Assembly (NCBI RefSeq): GCF_003627795.1
Contig: NZ_CP032685.1
Location: 310,001-374,000 of the forward strand
Length of the DNA stretch: 64,000 nucleotides
Direction of reading: 5' to 3'
Source: Rhizobium sp. CCGE531
Lineage (GTDB): Bacteria > Pseudomonadota > Alphaproteobacteria > Rhizobiales > Rhizobiaceae
This document shows positions 54,706-64,000 of the stretch, piece after piece. The notes below the pieces were generated by a model. The model had not been told where the DNA came from. It saw only the letters and a program-made list of their open reading frames with translations, and made no database searches. Every line of letters begins with the position of its first letter. Position 1 is the first letter of the stretch. Both the position numbers and the translations under genes were made by a program.

Positions 54706-54772
54706 CCGACGACAGCGATGTGATCGACACCTTTTTCTCCTCTCTTGATTTCATCGGCGACCCGTCATATTT

Positions 54773-54788
54773 TGACTACATATGGTCA
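54773..54788. promoter_or_regulatory. Candidate toxin-antitoxin autoregulation site
   Basis: TGACTACATATGGTCA is an imperfect dyad (12 of 16 symmetric) 18 bp before the antitoxin start. It is placed where an antitoxin-toxin complex would repress its own promoter. Confidence 0.45.
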
Positions 54789-54806
54789 TTTTAGATGGAG
54801 GTCGGG

Positions 54807-55058
54807 ATGTCGACAATTAGCGTGGCGGAGGCTAAGGCAGGCTTCGCCAATCTGGTTGATGAAGCCGCCAACGGTGATTTTGTCACCATCACGCGGCATG
54901 GAAAGCCCGCTGCCGTGCTTGTATCAGTCGAGGCAGCCGAGGCCGCGAAGAAGGCTTTGAAGAAGCCAAGACCGAATTTCGGGGATTTTCTGCTTACCTT
55001 TCCCGGCGGCGCTGATCTGGATCGCAATCCCTCGAAAATGAGGGACGTTGATCTGTGA
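54807..55058 (+). CDS. Phd/YefM-family antitoxin
   Basis: An 83-residue antitoxin. The N-terminal DNA-binding/dimer fold is clear (MSTISVAEAKAGFANLVDEA; VTITRHGKPAAVLVSVE), followed by a flexible C-terminal tail (KKPRPNFGDFLLTFPGG) that would wrap the toxin. I chose the ATG at 54807, with GGAGG 5 nt upstream. It overlaps the toxin gene by 4 bp. It neutralises the PIN toxin and represses the operon. Confidence 0.9.
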   Translation: MSTISVAEAKAGFANLVDEAANGDFVTITRHGKPAAVLVSVEAAEAAKKALKKPRPNFGDFLLTFPGGADLDRNPSKMRDVDL

Positions 55059-55504
55059 CTGCGTACTTGCTTGATACGAATATTATCAGCAAGTTTGCGC
55101 CGGATAAGGCGCCGCCGTCCGATGCCGTCCGGAGCTGGTTTCACAGCCAGGGCGAAGCCGACGCACTCTTTCTGTCGGCCATGTCTGTTTCGGAGATTGA
55201 GAAGGGAATGCGCTCCCTTCATCGTCGTGGTGGGACAGAGCGAGCTAAGCGGCTTTCTAACTGGCTCGATTTCATCACGGACAGTTTTAGTGATCGCATC
55301 CTACCCATGGATACGGTCGTTGCGCGGATCGCTGGCGCTCTGGAAGACGATGCCCAGAGCAGGGGCGAGAATCCCGGCCTCGGTGACATCATCATTGCAG
55401 CGACGGCGCGGGCTTATGACCTGACTGTCGTCACCGAAAACTTGCGGCATTTCCAGCCGCTCGACGTAGCCGTGGATCTTCCAGCCGTTTTCAGGCCTGA
55501 ATAA
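55055..55504 (+). CDS. PIN-domain toxin (VapC family)
   Basis: A 149-residue ribonuclease toxin. Acidic metal ligands are visible: Asp near the N-terminus in YLLDTNIISKF, Glu in VSEIEKG, and the C-terminal Asp in NPGLGDIIIAATA and VTEN. GTG is the start, overlapping the antitoxin stop (GTGA). Such toxins cleave tRNA or rRNA; the target here is unknown. The pair sits between the sugar kinase and murQ, splitting the recycling locus. Confidence 0.92.
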   Translation: MTAYLLDTNIISKFAPDKAPPSDAVRSWFHSQGEADALFLSAMSVSEIEKGMRSLHRRGGTERAKRLSNWLDFITDSFSDRILPMDTVVARIAGALEDDAQSRGENPGLGDIIIAATARAYDLTVVTENLRHFQPLDVAVDLPAVFRPE

Positions 55505-55565
55505 TCGTTGTCTCCATTTTTGATTAGCAACCAGCGCGGTTATGGCGATTTCGTGTGGCCAAGAT

Positions 55566-55580
55566 GGAATATTTTATTCC
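55566..55580. promoter_or_regulatory. Candidate MurR-type operator upstream of murQ
   Basis: GGAATA-TTT-TATTCC is a perfect dyad in the 293-bp gap before murQ. It has the same GGAAT/ATTCC arms as the site before murA, and a further GGAATAAAC half-site follows at 55598-55606. It supports shared control of both transcription units after the toxin-antitoxin insertion. Confidence 0.65.
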
Positions 55581-55797
55581 TTAATGGATTGACGAAAGGA
55601 ATAAACGGACATAGTGTTAACCAAGGTAAACAGGGAATGGACGGGGAACGAAGCCGGAAAGGCCATCCTGCGTCCCGGCTGACTTTAGTCGTCCGTCTTG
55701 CTGAAAACCGATCCTTGCTGCGGTGGGTCCGATATCCATGCGATCGGGCTTGCCACGCTGACTTATTGATATCGAAGCGTTATTTCGCGAGCAGGCC

Positions 55798-56721
55798 ATG
55801 ACAGAGCAGAAGTTGATATCCGAACTGGAGCAGTTGGTTTCCGAAGGGCGCAACCCGAATACGATGCATATCGATCTGTTGCCGACCTTCGATATCCTGC
55901 GTGAAATCAACTATGAGGATCAGACGGTGCCGGTCGCCGTCGAGAAAGTGATCCCGGTGATCGCCGCCGCCGTCAATCAGATCGTCGCCGCCTTTCAGAA
56001 GGGTGGCCGGCTGATCTATATGGGTGCCGGCACCAGCGGCCGGCTTGGCGTTCTCGATGCTTCCGAATGTCCGCCGACCTTCAGCGTGCCGCCGGACATG
56101 GTCATCGGCCTGATTGCAGGCGGTCCGGACGCATTGCGGCGCTCGATCGAAGGTGCGGAGGACGATCCGGTACAGGGGCGCCAAGCGCTGGAAGAGATCA
56201 ATCTGACCAAGGATGATGTCGTCGTCGGCATCGCCGTCAGCGGCCGTACCCCATACGTCATCGGCGGCCTGAATTACGCCAAGAGCATCGGCGTCTTCAC
56301 GGTCGCACTATCCTGCAACCCGAATTCCATCATCGCCGGCATCGCCGATCTGGCGATCTCGCCGGTCGTCGGCCCCGAAATCCTGACCGGCTCGACCCGG
56401 CTGAAGTCCGGCACGGCGCAGAAGCTTATTCTCAACATGTTGACGACGGCAAGCATGATCCGCATCGGCAAAAGCTATCAGAATCTGATGGTTGATGTCA
56501 GCGCGAGCAACAAGAAGCTGGTGGCGCGCGCTTCGCGCATCGTCATGCAGGCGACCGGCTGCACCCAGCAGGAAGCGCGCCGCGTGCTCAATCTCACTGG
56601 GAACGACGTCAAGCTTGCCATTCTCATGGAAATTACCGGGATGGGCATTGAAGAAGCCCGCACGGCATTGCAAAACGCTGATGGATTCCTGCGCAAGGCC
56701 ATCAACGCCAGGACTGCTTGA
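55798..56721 (+). CDS. murQ: N-acetylmuramic acid 6-phosphate etherase
   Basis: A 307-residue SIS-domain lyase that removes the D-lactyl ether from MurNAc-6-phosphate, giving GlcNAc-6-phosphate in the cytosol. The family signature is [20 protein letters not shown] (residues about 77-96), with the catalytic Glu in [38 protein letters not shown] and the C-terminal helical domain ([24 protein letters not shown]) are normal. It begins a second transcription unit of the recycling locus. Confidence 0.96.
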   Translation: MTEQKLISELEQLVSEGRNPNTMHIDLLPTFDILREINYEDQTVPVAVEKVIPVIAAAVNQIVAAFQKGGRLIYMGAGTSGRLGVLDASECPPTFSVPPDMVIGLIAGGPDALRRSIEGAEDDPVQGRQALEEINLTKDDVVVGIAVSGRTPYVIGGLNYAKSIGVFTVALSCNPNSIIAGIADLAISPVVGPEILTGSTRLKSGTAQKLILNMLTTASMIRIGKSYQNLMVDVSASNKKLVARASRIVMQATGCTQQEARRVLNLTGNDVKLAILMEITGMGIEEARTALQNADGFLRKAINARTA

Positions 56722-56726
56722 GACAA

Positions 56727-56748
56727 CCATCGCGGCCTGCCGCGATGG
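56727..56748 (+). terminator. Hairpin between murQ and the importer genes
   Basis: A perfect 9-bp stem CCATCGCGG/CCGCGATGG with a CCTG loop starts 5 bp after the murQ stop. It lacks a T-run, so it may dampen rather than end transcription, or protect the murQ message. Confidence 0.5.
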
Positions 56749-56803
56749 CAATCAATGGGCCAAAATCGGCCGGGGACATTAAAAAAAATTTGGAGGACTG
56801 AAA

Positions 56804-58324
56804 GTGGAAGGGAATGTTGGAAAGAAGCTGATTTCGGGCGTGGCGCTGGCTATCGGTCTTGGGCTGGCGACAGTCGCGATGCCGGTGGAGGCGGCAACGC
56901 TGCGCATGGCGTGGTCGCAGGACGCAACCGGTCTCGATCCGCACAAGCAGACCGCCTTCTCCTCCATCCGCCTGCTGGAACTGATTTACGAGCCGCTCGT
57001 CCGCCTCGACGGCAATCTGCAGATCGTGCCCGGTGTTGCCGAGAGCTGGCAGTTCTCGCTCGACGGCAAGCAATTGACCTTCAAGCTCAACGCCAAGGCC
57101 AAGTTCCAGAATGGCGCACCGGTAACTTCGGCCGATGTCAAGGCCTCCTTCCAGCGCATTCTCGATCAGGCGACCGGCGCCGTTGCCCGCGCCAACTTCC
57201 TGTCGATCGCAAGTATCGACACGCCCGATGCCAACACTGTGATCTTCAACCTGTCGCAGCCCGACGTTCCGCTTCTGACGGCCATGACGAGCCTCAATGC
57301 AGCCGTGGTTCCGGCAAGCGAAATCACCGCCGGCTCCATCGGCACGAAGGCGATCGGCTCCGGCCCGTTCAAGCTCGACAGCTGGGTCCCGAATTCGAAG
57401 GAAGTGCTGAGCGCCAACAAGGATTGGGCCGGCGGTGCCGTCGGCGTCGATGGCATCAATATCAGCGTGCTGCCGGATGAAACCGCGATCCTTGCATCGC
57501 TGCGTACCGGCCAGATCGATTTCGCGCTTCTAAACGATCCGCTTGTCGCAACGCTGGTGCCGAAGGAGCCGAAGCTGCAGCTGACACGCACGCCAGTACT
57601 GTCCTACAACGTCCTGCAGCTCAATCCGTCGCGCAAACCCATGGATCAGCTGGCCGTGCGCCAGGCGATCTCCTGTGCCATCGACCGCAAGGACGTGATG
57701 GATACCGCAGCCCTCGGCGAGGGCAAGGTGACGGGGCCGCTGACGATGCCGCTCTATGCCGCCGATCCGAGCCAGCTCTTTTGCTACACGCGCGATGTCG
57801 CCAAGGCGAAGAAGCTGATGACTGACGCCGGCTTTGCCAACGGCTTTTCGGCGGCGGTGATCGCCGCGACCGGTGAGCCGCCGACGGCCACGGCCGAGGC
57901 GCAGGTCATCCAGTCGCAGCTTGCCGAAATCGGCATCAAGCTCGATATCAAGGTGATGGAGCTCAACGTCTATGTCGACACCTGGCTCAAGGGCAATTTC
58001 GACATGGCGGTGGCACTCAACGGCGGCAGTGCCGATCCCTATTCGATGTACAACCGCTACTGGACGAAGACTGGCAACCTGCAGAAGGTCGCCAACTATA
58101 TCGACGATACGCTCGATAGCCTGATGCAGAAAGGCCGCGCCGAAACCGATCCGGCCAAGCGCAAGGCGATCTTTGCCGAATTCGAAAAGCACATCGCCGA
58201 AGTCTCGCCGTGGATCTGGCTCTACACGGCCTATGGCTATACGGCGGAGCAGAAGAACGTTGAGGGGTTCGTGCCGACGCCGACGGGCTCGCTGTTCGGC
58301 CTCGCCAAAGTCTCGATCAAGTGA
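56804..58324 (+). CDS. Dipeptide-type ABC substrate-binding protein (family 5)
   Basis: A 506-residue periplasmic binding protein of the DppA/OppA family. Signal peptide (KLISGVALAIGLGLATVAMPVEAA) then the SBP_bac_5 domain: LRMAWSQDATGLDPHKQT, YEPLVRLDGNLQIVPGVAESW and the typical LAVRQAISCAIDRKDVMDTA. GTG start after GGAGG. As the first importer gene after murQ, it likely binds muropeptides, anhydro-sugars or cell-wall peptides. That ligand is inferred from context. Confidence 0.92.
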   Translation: MEGNVGKKLISGVALAIGLGLATVAMPVEAATLRMAWSQDATGLDPHKQTAFSSIRLLELIYEPLVRLDGNLQIVPGVAESWQFSLDGKQLTFKLNAKAKFQNGAPVTSADVKASFQRILDQATGAVARANFLSIASIDTPDANTVIFNLSQPDVPLLTAMTSLNAAVVPASEITAGSIGTKAIGSGPFKLDSWVPNSKEVLSANKDWAGGAVGVDGINISVLPDETAILASLRTGQIDFALLNDPLVATLVPKEPKLQLTRTPVLSYNVLQLNPSRKPMDQLAVRQAISCAIDRKDVMDTAALGEGKVTGPLTMPLYAADPSQLFCYTRDVAKAKKLMTDAGFANGFSAAVIAATGEPPTATAEAQVIQSQLAEIGIKLDIKVMELNVYVDTWLKGNFDMAVALNGGSADPYSMYNRYWTKTGNLQKVANYIDDTLDSLMQKGRAETDPAKRKAIFAEFEKHIAEVSPWIWLYTAYGYTAEQKNVEGFVPTPTGSLFGLAKVSIK

Positions 58325-58351
58325 CGGCAGTCGAGATCTGAAGGAAGTGCC

Positions 58352-59311
58352 ATGGGATACCTGACACGGCGGCTGATGATATTCCCACTGATCATGCTGG
58401 GCGTGTCCATCCTCGTTTTCGTTGCCATCCGGCTGGTGCCGGGCGATGCGATTACGGCGATGCTCGGAACCAATGCGGGCCTGCTGACGCCGGAGCAGCG
58501 GCAGGCCCTTGCTGTCTATTTCGGCATCGACCAGTCCTGGCCTGTGCAGTACTGGCATTGGCTGCTCGGGATATTCCAGGGCAATCTCGGTATCTCGGTC
58601 ACCTACGGCAAGCCGGTGCTTGATATCATCCTGGAACGGTTTCCGTTGACGCTCGAGCTTGCGCTGCTTTCGATGGCAATCGCGCTTGCCATCGGCCTGC
58701 CGGCGGGCGTCCTTGCGGCCACGCGAAACGACAGACCGTCCGATCTTGTTATCCGCATCGTTGCCATGATCGGGCAGTCGACGCCGAATTTCGTGCTCGG
58801 CCTTCTGCTGATCTATGCCTTGTCCGCCGGCTTTGGTGTCTTGCCGACCATGGGGGCATTCACGCCCATTTGGCAGGATCCACTTGCTAATCTCGGGCAG
58901 ATGACCCTGCCGGCATTGACGCTCGGCTTTGCCTTTGCCGCCTCGGTGACCCGTGTCGTGCGCTCCGCCATGCTCGATGTCCTGAGCGACGATTATGTTC
59001 GTACGGCCCGCAGTCGCGGCGTGCCGGCGCGCGGCGTCATCTGGCGGCATGCCCTGCCGAATGCGCTGATCCCAGTGGTGACCTTGAGCGGCGTCGAATT
59101 CGGCTATCTGCTGGGCGGCGCGGTGCTGGTCGAACAGATCTATGCTCTGCCCGGGCTAGGGCGATTGGTGCTCGATGCGATCCAGCAGCGCGATTATGCC
59201 CTGGTTCAGGGCTGTGTCCTGTTCATCGCGTTCAATTTCATGATCGTCAACCTGCTCGTCGACCTTGCCTATGTCGCGCTCGATCCGCGCGTCCGTCTGG
59301 GAGAAGGCTGA
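58352..59311 (+). CDS. Dipeptide-type ABC permease (DppB-like)
   Basis: A 319-residue inner-membrane permease with six helices. The N-terminal MGYLTRRLMIFPLIMLGVSILVFVAIRLVPGDA is the DppB signature, and the EAA loop is DYVRTARSRGVPARGVIWRHALPNALIPVV. It overlaps the next permease by 1 bp (TGATG). Confidence 0.94.
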   Translation: MGYLTRRLMIFPLIMLGVSILVFVAIRLVPGDAITAMLGTNAGLLTPEQRQALAVYFGIDQSWPVQYWHWLLGIFQGNLGISVTYGKPVLDIILERFPLTLELALLSMAIALAIGLPAGVLAATRNDRPSDLVIRIVAMIGQSTPNFVLGLLLIYALSAGFGVLPTMGAFTPIWQDPLANLGQMTLPALTLGFAFAASVTRVVRSAMLDVLSDDYVRTARSRGVPARGVIWRHALPNALIPVVTLSGVEFGYLLGGAVLVEQIYALPGLGRLVLDAIQQRDYALVQGCVLFIAFNFMIVNLLVDLAYVALDPRVRLGEG

Positions 59312-60150
59312 TGCGGATCATCAAGGCCATTTTCGGACATGTCAGCGGCCGGATCGGCGGTGCCATCGTGCTCATCTATATCGCGCTCGCCATCCTTGGC
59401 CTACTCGGCTTGACGCCGCATGATCCGGTGGCGCGCAATCCGTTGGCCCGCCTGCAATCGCCTGGTTCCGCCTACTGGATGGGCACGGACCTGCTTGGGC
59501 GCGATGTGGTTAGCCGATTGATGAACGGTATCGGAGAATCGCTCACCGTCGCCTTCTTGTCCGTTGCGCTTGCAAGCCTGATCGGAACCGCGCTCGGCCT
59601 GACCGCCGCCTGGTCCGGCAGGCGCTGGGACGGCGTCATCATGCGAACGATGGATGTGCTTCTGGCCTTTCCGGCGATCCTGCTTGCGCTTTTGATCATC
59701 GCCGTCGTCGGCCCTGGCACATGGACCAGCGTTGCCGCGATTGCAATCGTCTATACGCCGATCTTTACCCGTGTCGTGCGCGGTCCGGCCCTTTCGCTGA
59801 AGGCACGCGACTTTGTCGATGCGGCTCGCACTTTCGGCAGTAGCCGGTCCTACATCCTGACGCGGCATCTTCTGCTCAACCTCGTTGCACCACTGACCGT
59901 GCAGGTAACGCTGGCGCTTGCCTGGTCGCTGCTGACGGAGGCGGGCTTGAGTTTCCTCGGTCTTGGAACGCAGCCGCCGGCTTCCTCGCTGGGATTGATG
60001 CTGAGCGACAGCCGCAATCTTATGGAGACAGCGCCCTGGCTGCTGATCTTCCCCGGCGTGACCATCATGATCTCCATTCTCGGCTTCAACCTGCTCGGCG
60101 ATGCCCTGCGCGATATTCTCGATCCGAAGATGCGGAGGGCGACGGTATGA
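59311..60150 (+). CDS. Dipeptide-type ABC permease (DppC-like)
   Basis: A 279-residue permease with DppC features: HDPVARNPLARLQSPGSAYWMGTDLLGRDVVSRLMNG and the EAA loop ARDFVDAARTFGSSRSYILTRHLLLNLVAPL, ending LGDALRDILDPKMRR. It overlaps the ATPase gene by 4 bp (ATGA). It forms the heterodimeric channel with the preceding permease. Confidence 0.94.
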   Translation: MRIIKAIFGHVSGRIGGAIVLIYIALAILGLLGLTPHDPVARNPLARLQSPGSAYWMGTDLLGRDVVSRLMNGIGESLTVAFLSVALASLIGTALGLTAAWSGRRWDGVIMRTMDVLLAFPAILLALLIIAVVGPGTWTSVAAIAIVYTPIFTRVVRGPALSLKARDFVDAARTFGSSRSYILTRHLLLNLVAPLTVQVTLALAWSLLTEAGLSFLGLGTQPPASSLGLMLSDSRNLMETAPWLLIFPGVTIMISILGFNLLGDALRDILDPKMRRATV

Positions 60151-61886
60151 CGCTTCTCCTGTCGGTCTCAGATCTGCGTGTCGGCTTCGGCCGCAACCCC
60201 GAAGCCAATCCCATCGTTCGCGGCGTTAGCTTCGATCTCGATGCCGGCGAGACGCTGGCGATCGTCGGCGAAAGCGGTTCGGGCAAGTCCGTCACGGCGC
60301 TTTCGATCAATCGCCTCGTCGATTTCGGTGGCGGTCGCATTACCGGCGGGTCGATCCGCCTGAAGCGGGCCGATAACAGCATTCTGGACCTGACCAAGGC
60401 GAGCGAAGCCGAGCTGACGAAGATCCGCGGCAGCGAGATCGGCATGATCTTCCAGGAGCCGATGACTTCCCTCAATCCCGTTTTGACCATCGGCACGCAG
60501 ATCGAGGAATCATTCCGGCTACATCGCGGCCTGACTGGCGGCCAAGCAAAGGCAGCCGCCAAGGATGCCTTGGATCGTGTGCGCATTCCCGATGCCGCGC
60601 GGCGGCTGACCTATTGCCCGAACCAGCTTTCCGGCGGCATGCTGCAGCGCGTGATGATTGCCACGGCACTTGCCTGCAATCCGCGCCTGCTGATCGCCGA
60701 CGAGCCAACGACGGCGCTCGATGTCACCGTGCAGGCGCAGATCATGGCGCTGCTTGCCGAATTGAAGCGCGAGACCGGCATGTCGATGATCTTCATCACC
60801 CACGACATCGGCCTTGTCGCCGGTATTGCCGACAAGGTGATGGTGATGCAGGCCGGCCAGGCGATGGAGCAGGGCGAACTCGATCAGGTTCTCGATCATC
60901 CCGCCCATCCCTATACCCGGCATCTCTTGCATTCCGTCCCGCATTTTGCCTCCGGGCAGGCCGCTCGCAGCGATTTCCAGCGCGACGAGCCGCGAGCCAA
61001 GCCGGCGTTGAAGGTGGAAGGGCTGACGGTCCGCTTCCCGGTCAAGGCCAGTTTCCTGCGTCGGTCGTCTGGTGCCGTGCATGCCGTCGAAGGCGTCGGT
61101 TTCGACTTGATGCCGGGCGAGACGCTGGCGATCGTCGGCGAGAGCGGATCGGGCAAATCCACCACCGCAAGGGCGATCCTCGGGCTCGTCAAATCGACCC
61201 GCGGCGTCTTCACGGCGAATGGTGGCAGGGCCGCCGATCGTACGAGCGCGGTGCAGATGGTCTTCCAGAACCCCTATGCCTCCCTTAATCCGCGCCTACG
61301 CGTCGACAGCATCCTCGCCGAGCCGGTGATCGCATCGGGCTCGCGGGCTTCTGCCGAGACCCGCGAGCGGATGGTCATGCTGCTGAAACGCGTGGGATTG
61401 CCGGAAAACGCGCTGGAGCGCTATCCGCACGAATTTTCCGGCGGCCAGCGTCAGCGGCTTTGCATTGCGCGCGCCCTGATGCTCAATCCTTCCGTGCTGG
61501 TGCTCGACGAGGCGGTTTCGGCACTTGACGTCTCGGTCCAGGCCCAGGTCCTGAGCTTGTTGATCGAGCTGCAGCGCGAATACGGGCTCGCCTATCTGTT
61601 CATCTCGCATGACATGGCGGTCGTGGAGCGCATCGCTCATCGCATCGCCGTGATCTATGCCGGCCAGATCGTCGAGATCGGCGATGCCGCCTCCGTCTTG
61701 TCCGAGCCCCAGCATTCCTATACCAGGCGGCTGATCGCGGCGGTTCCGACGGTCGCGCGGCGCAAGGAGACCTTCACGCTCGACACGCGCCAGGTTCCGT
61801 CGCTGGTGCGGCCACCGGGCTTCGAGCCTACCGCACCGGAATGGCGTCGTTTCGCAGCCGATCATATCGCTCTAGCGGAAGCCTGA
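60147..61886 (+). CDS. Fused dipeptide-type ABC ATPase (DppD-DppF in one chain)
   Basis: A 579-residue protein with two complete ATPase domains. The first has Walker [10 protein letters not shown] (about residues 40-48), signature [15 protein letters not shown] and Walker [13 protein letters not shown]. The second has [24 protein letters not shown] and [11 protein letters not shown]. Both carry the oligopeptide C-terminal extension ([30 protein letters not shown]). Fusion of DppD and DppF is common in YejF-like systems. It powers the importer. Confidence 0.94.
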   Translation: MTLLLSVSDLRVGFGRNPEANPIVRGVSFDLDAGETLAIVGESGSGKSVTALSINRLVDFGGGRITGGSIRLKRADNSILDLTKASEAELTKIRGSEIGMIFQEPMTSLNPVLTIGTQIEESFRLHRGLTGGQAKAAAKDALDRVRIPDAARRLTYCPNQLSGGMLQRVMIATALACNPRLLIADEPTTALDVTVQAQIMALLAELKRETGMSMIFITHDIGLVAGIADKVMVMQAGQAMEQGELDQVLDHPAHPYTRHLLHSVPHFASGQAARSDFQRDEPRAKPALKVEGLTVRFPVKASFLRRSSGAVHAVEGVGFDLMPGETLAIVGESGSGKSTTARAILGLVKSTRGVFTANGGRAADRTSAVQMVFQNPYASLNPRLRVDSILAEPVIASGSRASAETRERMVMLLKRVGLPENALERYPHEFSGGQRQRLCIARALMLNPSVLVLDEAVSALDVSVQAQVLSLLIELQREYGLAYLFISHDMAVVERIAHRIAVIYAGQIVEIGDAASVLSEPQHSYTRRLIAAVPTVARRKETFTLDTRQVPSLVRPPGFEPTAPEWRRFAADHIALAEA

Positions 61887-61907
61887 GCGGGGCTGCAAGG
61901 AGCCGAG

Positions 61908-62924
61908 ATGAAAGGGGGGAGCATGGAGTTTCAGGAGCGTTTCGACCGGGCCTTTGCGCCGCTCGAACAATCGGTTGCAACGGCCCGCATTCCCGGCGGT
62001 GTGCTCGGCATGATCGATCTAAACGGCAACCGGCAGGTCCGCGCCACCGGCTCGGCGCAGAAGGTGCCTGAAGTCAGGCCGATGCTCGCCGATACCTGGT
62101 TCGATCTCGCCTCACTCACCAAGGTCATTTTCACCACGCCGCGCATTCTCGCCCTGGCCGAGGCCGGCACGATCGATCTCGACGCGCCGCTGACTGTGCT
62201 TCTGCCCGATCTGCGGCAATACAGCGCCGAGGCCTGGGAACGGAAAGTGACGTTCCGCCAGTGCCTGGGCCATCAGACACCCTTCCCGGCGGTCGAGCCG
62301 ATCTATACCTACGGCCGCGATCCGGAGCTTCTGCGCAGCTTCATTTTGCAGCGCGAATGGCGCGCCGGGCCGCCCGTCTATTCCGACATCAACTTCATCC
62401 TGCTCGGTTTTGCGCTGGAACGGCTGGCCGGACAAACCATTCGTGCCATGGATGCAGGCCCGGGTTTTGCTTTCTCCGCGCCGCCGGAACTGGCGGCCGC
62501 GACGGAAGATTGTACCTGGCGTCATCGCATCCTTTCAGGCGAGGTCCATGACGACAATTGTTCCGCGCTGCAGGGCGCCGGCCATGCCGGCCTGTTCGGA
62601 GCGGCGGACGCGATCCTCGATTTCGCAAGAGGGTTGCTTGACGGTAGCGGCGCACTGGCACGGTCAATCGCGCTGATGCGGATGCCGCTTTCGGCCACAC
62701 GCACGCATGGCTGGGAGCGGCCCCATGACGGTTGGCATGGCGGCGCTCTTTGCTCGCCTGAAACCATCGGGCATACGGGCTTCACCGGCACGGCCCTTTG
62801 GATCGACTTCGACAAGGGCAGGGCCTGGACCCTGCTTACCAACCGCATTCATCCGACACGGCACTTCGACAGCGGCATCCTGGCGCTCCGTCAAACGGTC
62901 GGCGATCTCGTCAACGCAGCTTAG
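61908..62924 (+). CDS. Beta-lactamase-family serine hydrolase (YfeW-like)
   Basis: A 338-residue penicillin-binding-protein/class C beta-lactamase fold. The catalytic SxxK is SLTK (Ser69, Lys72), a tyrosine motif is YSDIN (Tyr158), and the KTG-like triad is HTG (IGHTGFTGT). No signal peptide is visible, so it is probably cytosolic. Two starts are possible: ATG 61908 (AAGGAG upstream) and ATG 61923 (GGGGGGAG upstream). In E. coli the murQP operon ends with the related yfeW, which supports a role on imported cell-wall peptides or esters. Confidence 0.87.
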   Translation: MKGGSMEFQERFDRAFAPLEQSVATARIPGGVLGMIDLNGNRQVRATGSAQKVPEVRPMLADTWFDLASLTKVIFTTPRILALAEAGTIDLDAPLTVLLPDLRQYSAEAWERKVTFRQCLGHQTPFPAVEPIYTYGRDPELLRSFILQREWRAGPPVYSDINFILLGFALERLAGQTIRAMDAGPGFAFSAPPELAAATEDCTWRHRILSGEVHDDNCSALQGAGHAGLFGAADAILDFARGLLDGSGALARSIALMRMPLSATRTHGWERPHDGWHGGALCSPETIGHTGFTGTALWIDFDKGRAWTLLTNRIHPTRHFDSGILALRQTVGDLVNAA

Positions 62925-62934
62925 GAGCCTGATC

Positions 62935-64000
62935 ATGGAACCAATCTGGGCAGTCGGTCTGATGACCGGGACCGTCCTCGACGGCAATATCGACGTCGCC
63001 ATGCTGAAGACCGATGGCGAGCGCATCGAGGAATTCGGCCCTTACGTGCTGGCGCCCTATCCCGATTGGATCCGCAGGCTCCTGGAAGAGACCCTGGCTC
63101 AGGCGCGTGTCTGGAATTTCGAAGGACCGGAACCAGCGATCTTCAGGCAAGCCGAGGAGGCTCTGACGCGCGCCCAGTCGGAGGCGGTGAAGGAGTTGGT
63201 CGAAAGCAACGGCATGACGATGGCCGACATCGGCGTCGTCGGTTTCCACGGCCAGACCGTGTTGCATCGCGCGCCACAGAAGGACCGGCTGGGGCAGACG
63301 CGGCAGCTGGGGGACGGCGAGCTGATGCGCTCCATCCTTGGCATCAAGGTCGCCTATGATTTCCGCTCGGCCGACATGCGCGCCGGCGGGCAGGGCGCGC
63401 CGCTGGCCGCAGCCTATCATACCGCGCTGCTGCGCGGTGCGGGTGCCGCGGGCGAGGCGGCCATTCTTAATCTCGGCGGCGTTGCCAACATCACTTGGTG
63501 GGACGGAGAGGGCAATTTCGTTGCCTTCGATACCGGCCCGGCCAACGCGCCGCTGAACGATTTCATCAAATTCCACGGTTTGGGGGAGATGGACCGCGAC
63601 GGTGCGCTCGGGCGCGCTGGCAAGGTCGATGAAGCGCGGCTCGAAAAGCTGCTGCAGCATCCCTATCTGACTGCGCCCTATCCGAAGTCGCTCGATCGGT
63701 TCGACTTCGGCGCTTCCATGGCGGATGGCCTGGGTCCCGAAGACGGTGCCGCCACACTTTCGGCCTTCACCGCGAGTGCGGTCGGCAAGGCATTGGATCT
63801 TCTGCCGCGCCGACCCACCAAGGTCGTCGTCAGCGGCGGCGGCCGGCACAATCCGACGATCATGTCGATGCTCAGGAGCCGGGCCGGCGTCGAGCCGATC
63901 TTTGCCGAAGATCTCGGCTGGCGCGGCGATGCCGTGGAGGCAGAGTGTTTTGCGTTTCTCGCCGTGCGCGTGCTGCGCGGTCTGCCGATCAGCTTTCCCG
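62935..64000 (+). CDS. anmK: Anhydro-N-acetylmuramic acid kinase, cut by the window edge
   Basis: This frame opens at an ATG 10 nt after AGGAG and runs without a stop to the end of the window (355 codons, about 15 short of the usual length). It starts [24 protein letters not shown], the AnmK signature (GLMSGTSLDGIDVA in relatives). [39 protein letters not shown] and [14 protein letters not shown] all follow. The enzyme opens the 1,6-anhydro ring of anhydroMurNAc while phosphorylating it to MurNAc-6-phosphate, the MurQ substrate. It completes the cytosolic recycling route. Confidence 0.95.
   Translation, partial: MEPIWAVGLMTGTVLDGNIDVAMLKTDGERIEEFGPYVLAPYPDWIRRLLEETLAQARVWNFEGPEPAIFRQAEEALTRAQSEAVKELVESNGMTMADIGVVGFHGQTVLHRAPQKDRLGQTRQLGDGELMRSILGIKVAYDFRSADMRAGGQGAPLAAAYHTALLRGAGAAGEAAILNLGGVANITWWDGEGNFVAFDTGPANAPLNDFIKFHGLGEMDRDGALGRAGKVDEARLEKLLQHPYLTAPYPKSLDRFDFGASMADGLGPEDGAATLSAFTASAVGKALDLLPRRPTKVVVSGGGRHNPTIMSMLRSRAGVEPIFAEDLGWRGDAVEAECFAFLAVRVLRGLPISFP

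Noticed and set aside
1..64000. CRISPR arrays, tRNA or rRNA genes, prophage
   Set aside because: No direct-repeat and spacer arrays, cloverleaf sequences, rRNA signatures or phage structural genes were seen on reading both strands.

Overview
The window looks like a chromosomal segment of a member of the Rhizobiaceae, most likely Rhizobium or a close relative. This is inferred from gene content and high-GC codon use: NasTS-type nitrate control, a PrsDE-type exporter beside a family-16 glycanase, a NadQ-type regulator before nadABC, an alphaproteobacterial SOS box, and rhizobial-style intergenic palindromes. No rRNA, tRNA, CRISPR array or prophage was recognised.

Layout. 1-10.6 kb: mixed metabolic and transport genes (DHA2 efflux pump, polyol dehydrogenase, Kef-type antiporter, acetamidase family, two alpha/beta hydrolases, a small gene behind a LexA box, a ZntB transporter). 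10.7-21.8 kb, all on the minus strand: a complete nitrate assimilation unit in the order nasT, nasS, nrtA-nrtB-nrtD, nirB-nirD, nasA. A near-perfect sigma-54 promoter, an NtrC-like site and an attenuator-like leader lie ahead of nrtA. 22-25 kb: htpG and a siderophore-interacting reductase. 25.3-30 kb: a type I exporter pair converging on a secreted RTX/GH16 glycanase. 30.2-39.2 kb: an orphan betaine-type binding protein, an FMN reductase, a small orphan gene, an IS200-like element, a 1-Cys peroxiredoxin, a LysR regulator divergent from an aldo/keto reductase, a second aldo/keto reductase, recX and a DUF922 protein.

39.2-45.3 kb: a minus-strand operon with a TauABC/SsuABC-type transporter, an IlvD/Edd-type sugar-acid dehydratase and an RraA-fold protein, divergent from a GntR regulator. 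46.2-50.6 kb: nadQ and nadABC, with two copies of one operator between nadQ and nadA.

51.5 kb to the right edge: a cell-wall (peptidoglycan) recycling locus. It holds an RpiR/MurR-type repressor, a MurA paralogue, a BadF-type amino-sugar kinase, an inserted Phd/VapC toxin-antitoxin pair, murQ, a dipeptide-type ABC importer, a YfeW-like serine hydrolase and anmK (cut by the window edge). A GGAAT-centred palindrome occurs ahead of both murA and murQ and is a good candidate for the repressor's operator. The genes suggest import of muropeptides or anhydro-sugars, phosphorylation by AnmK and the kinase, and lactyl-ether cleavage by MurQ to GlcNAc-6-phosphate.

The least explained items are the SOS-box gene, the dual-start Tat hydrolase under a repeated palindrome, the sugar-acid transporter/dehydratase operon, and the MurA copy inside a catabolic regulon.
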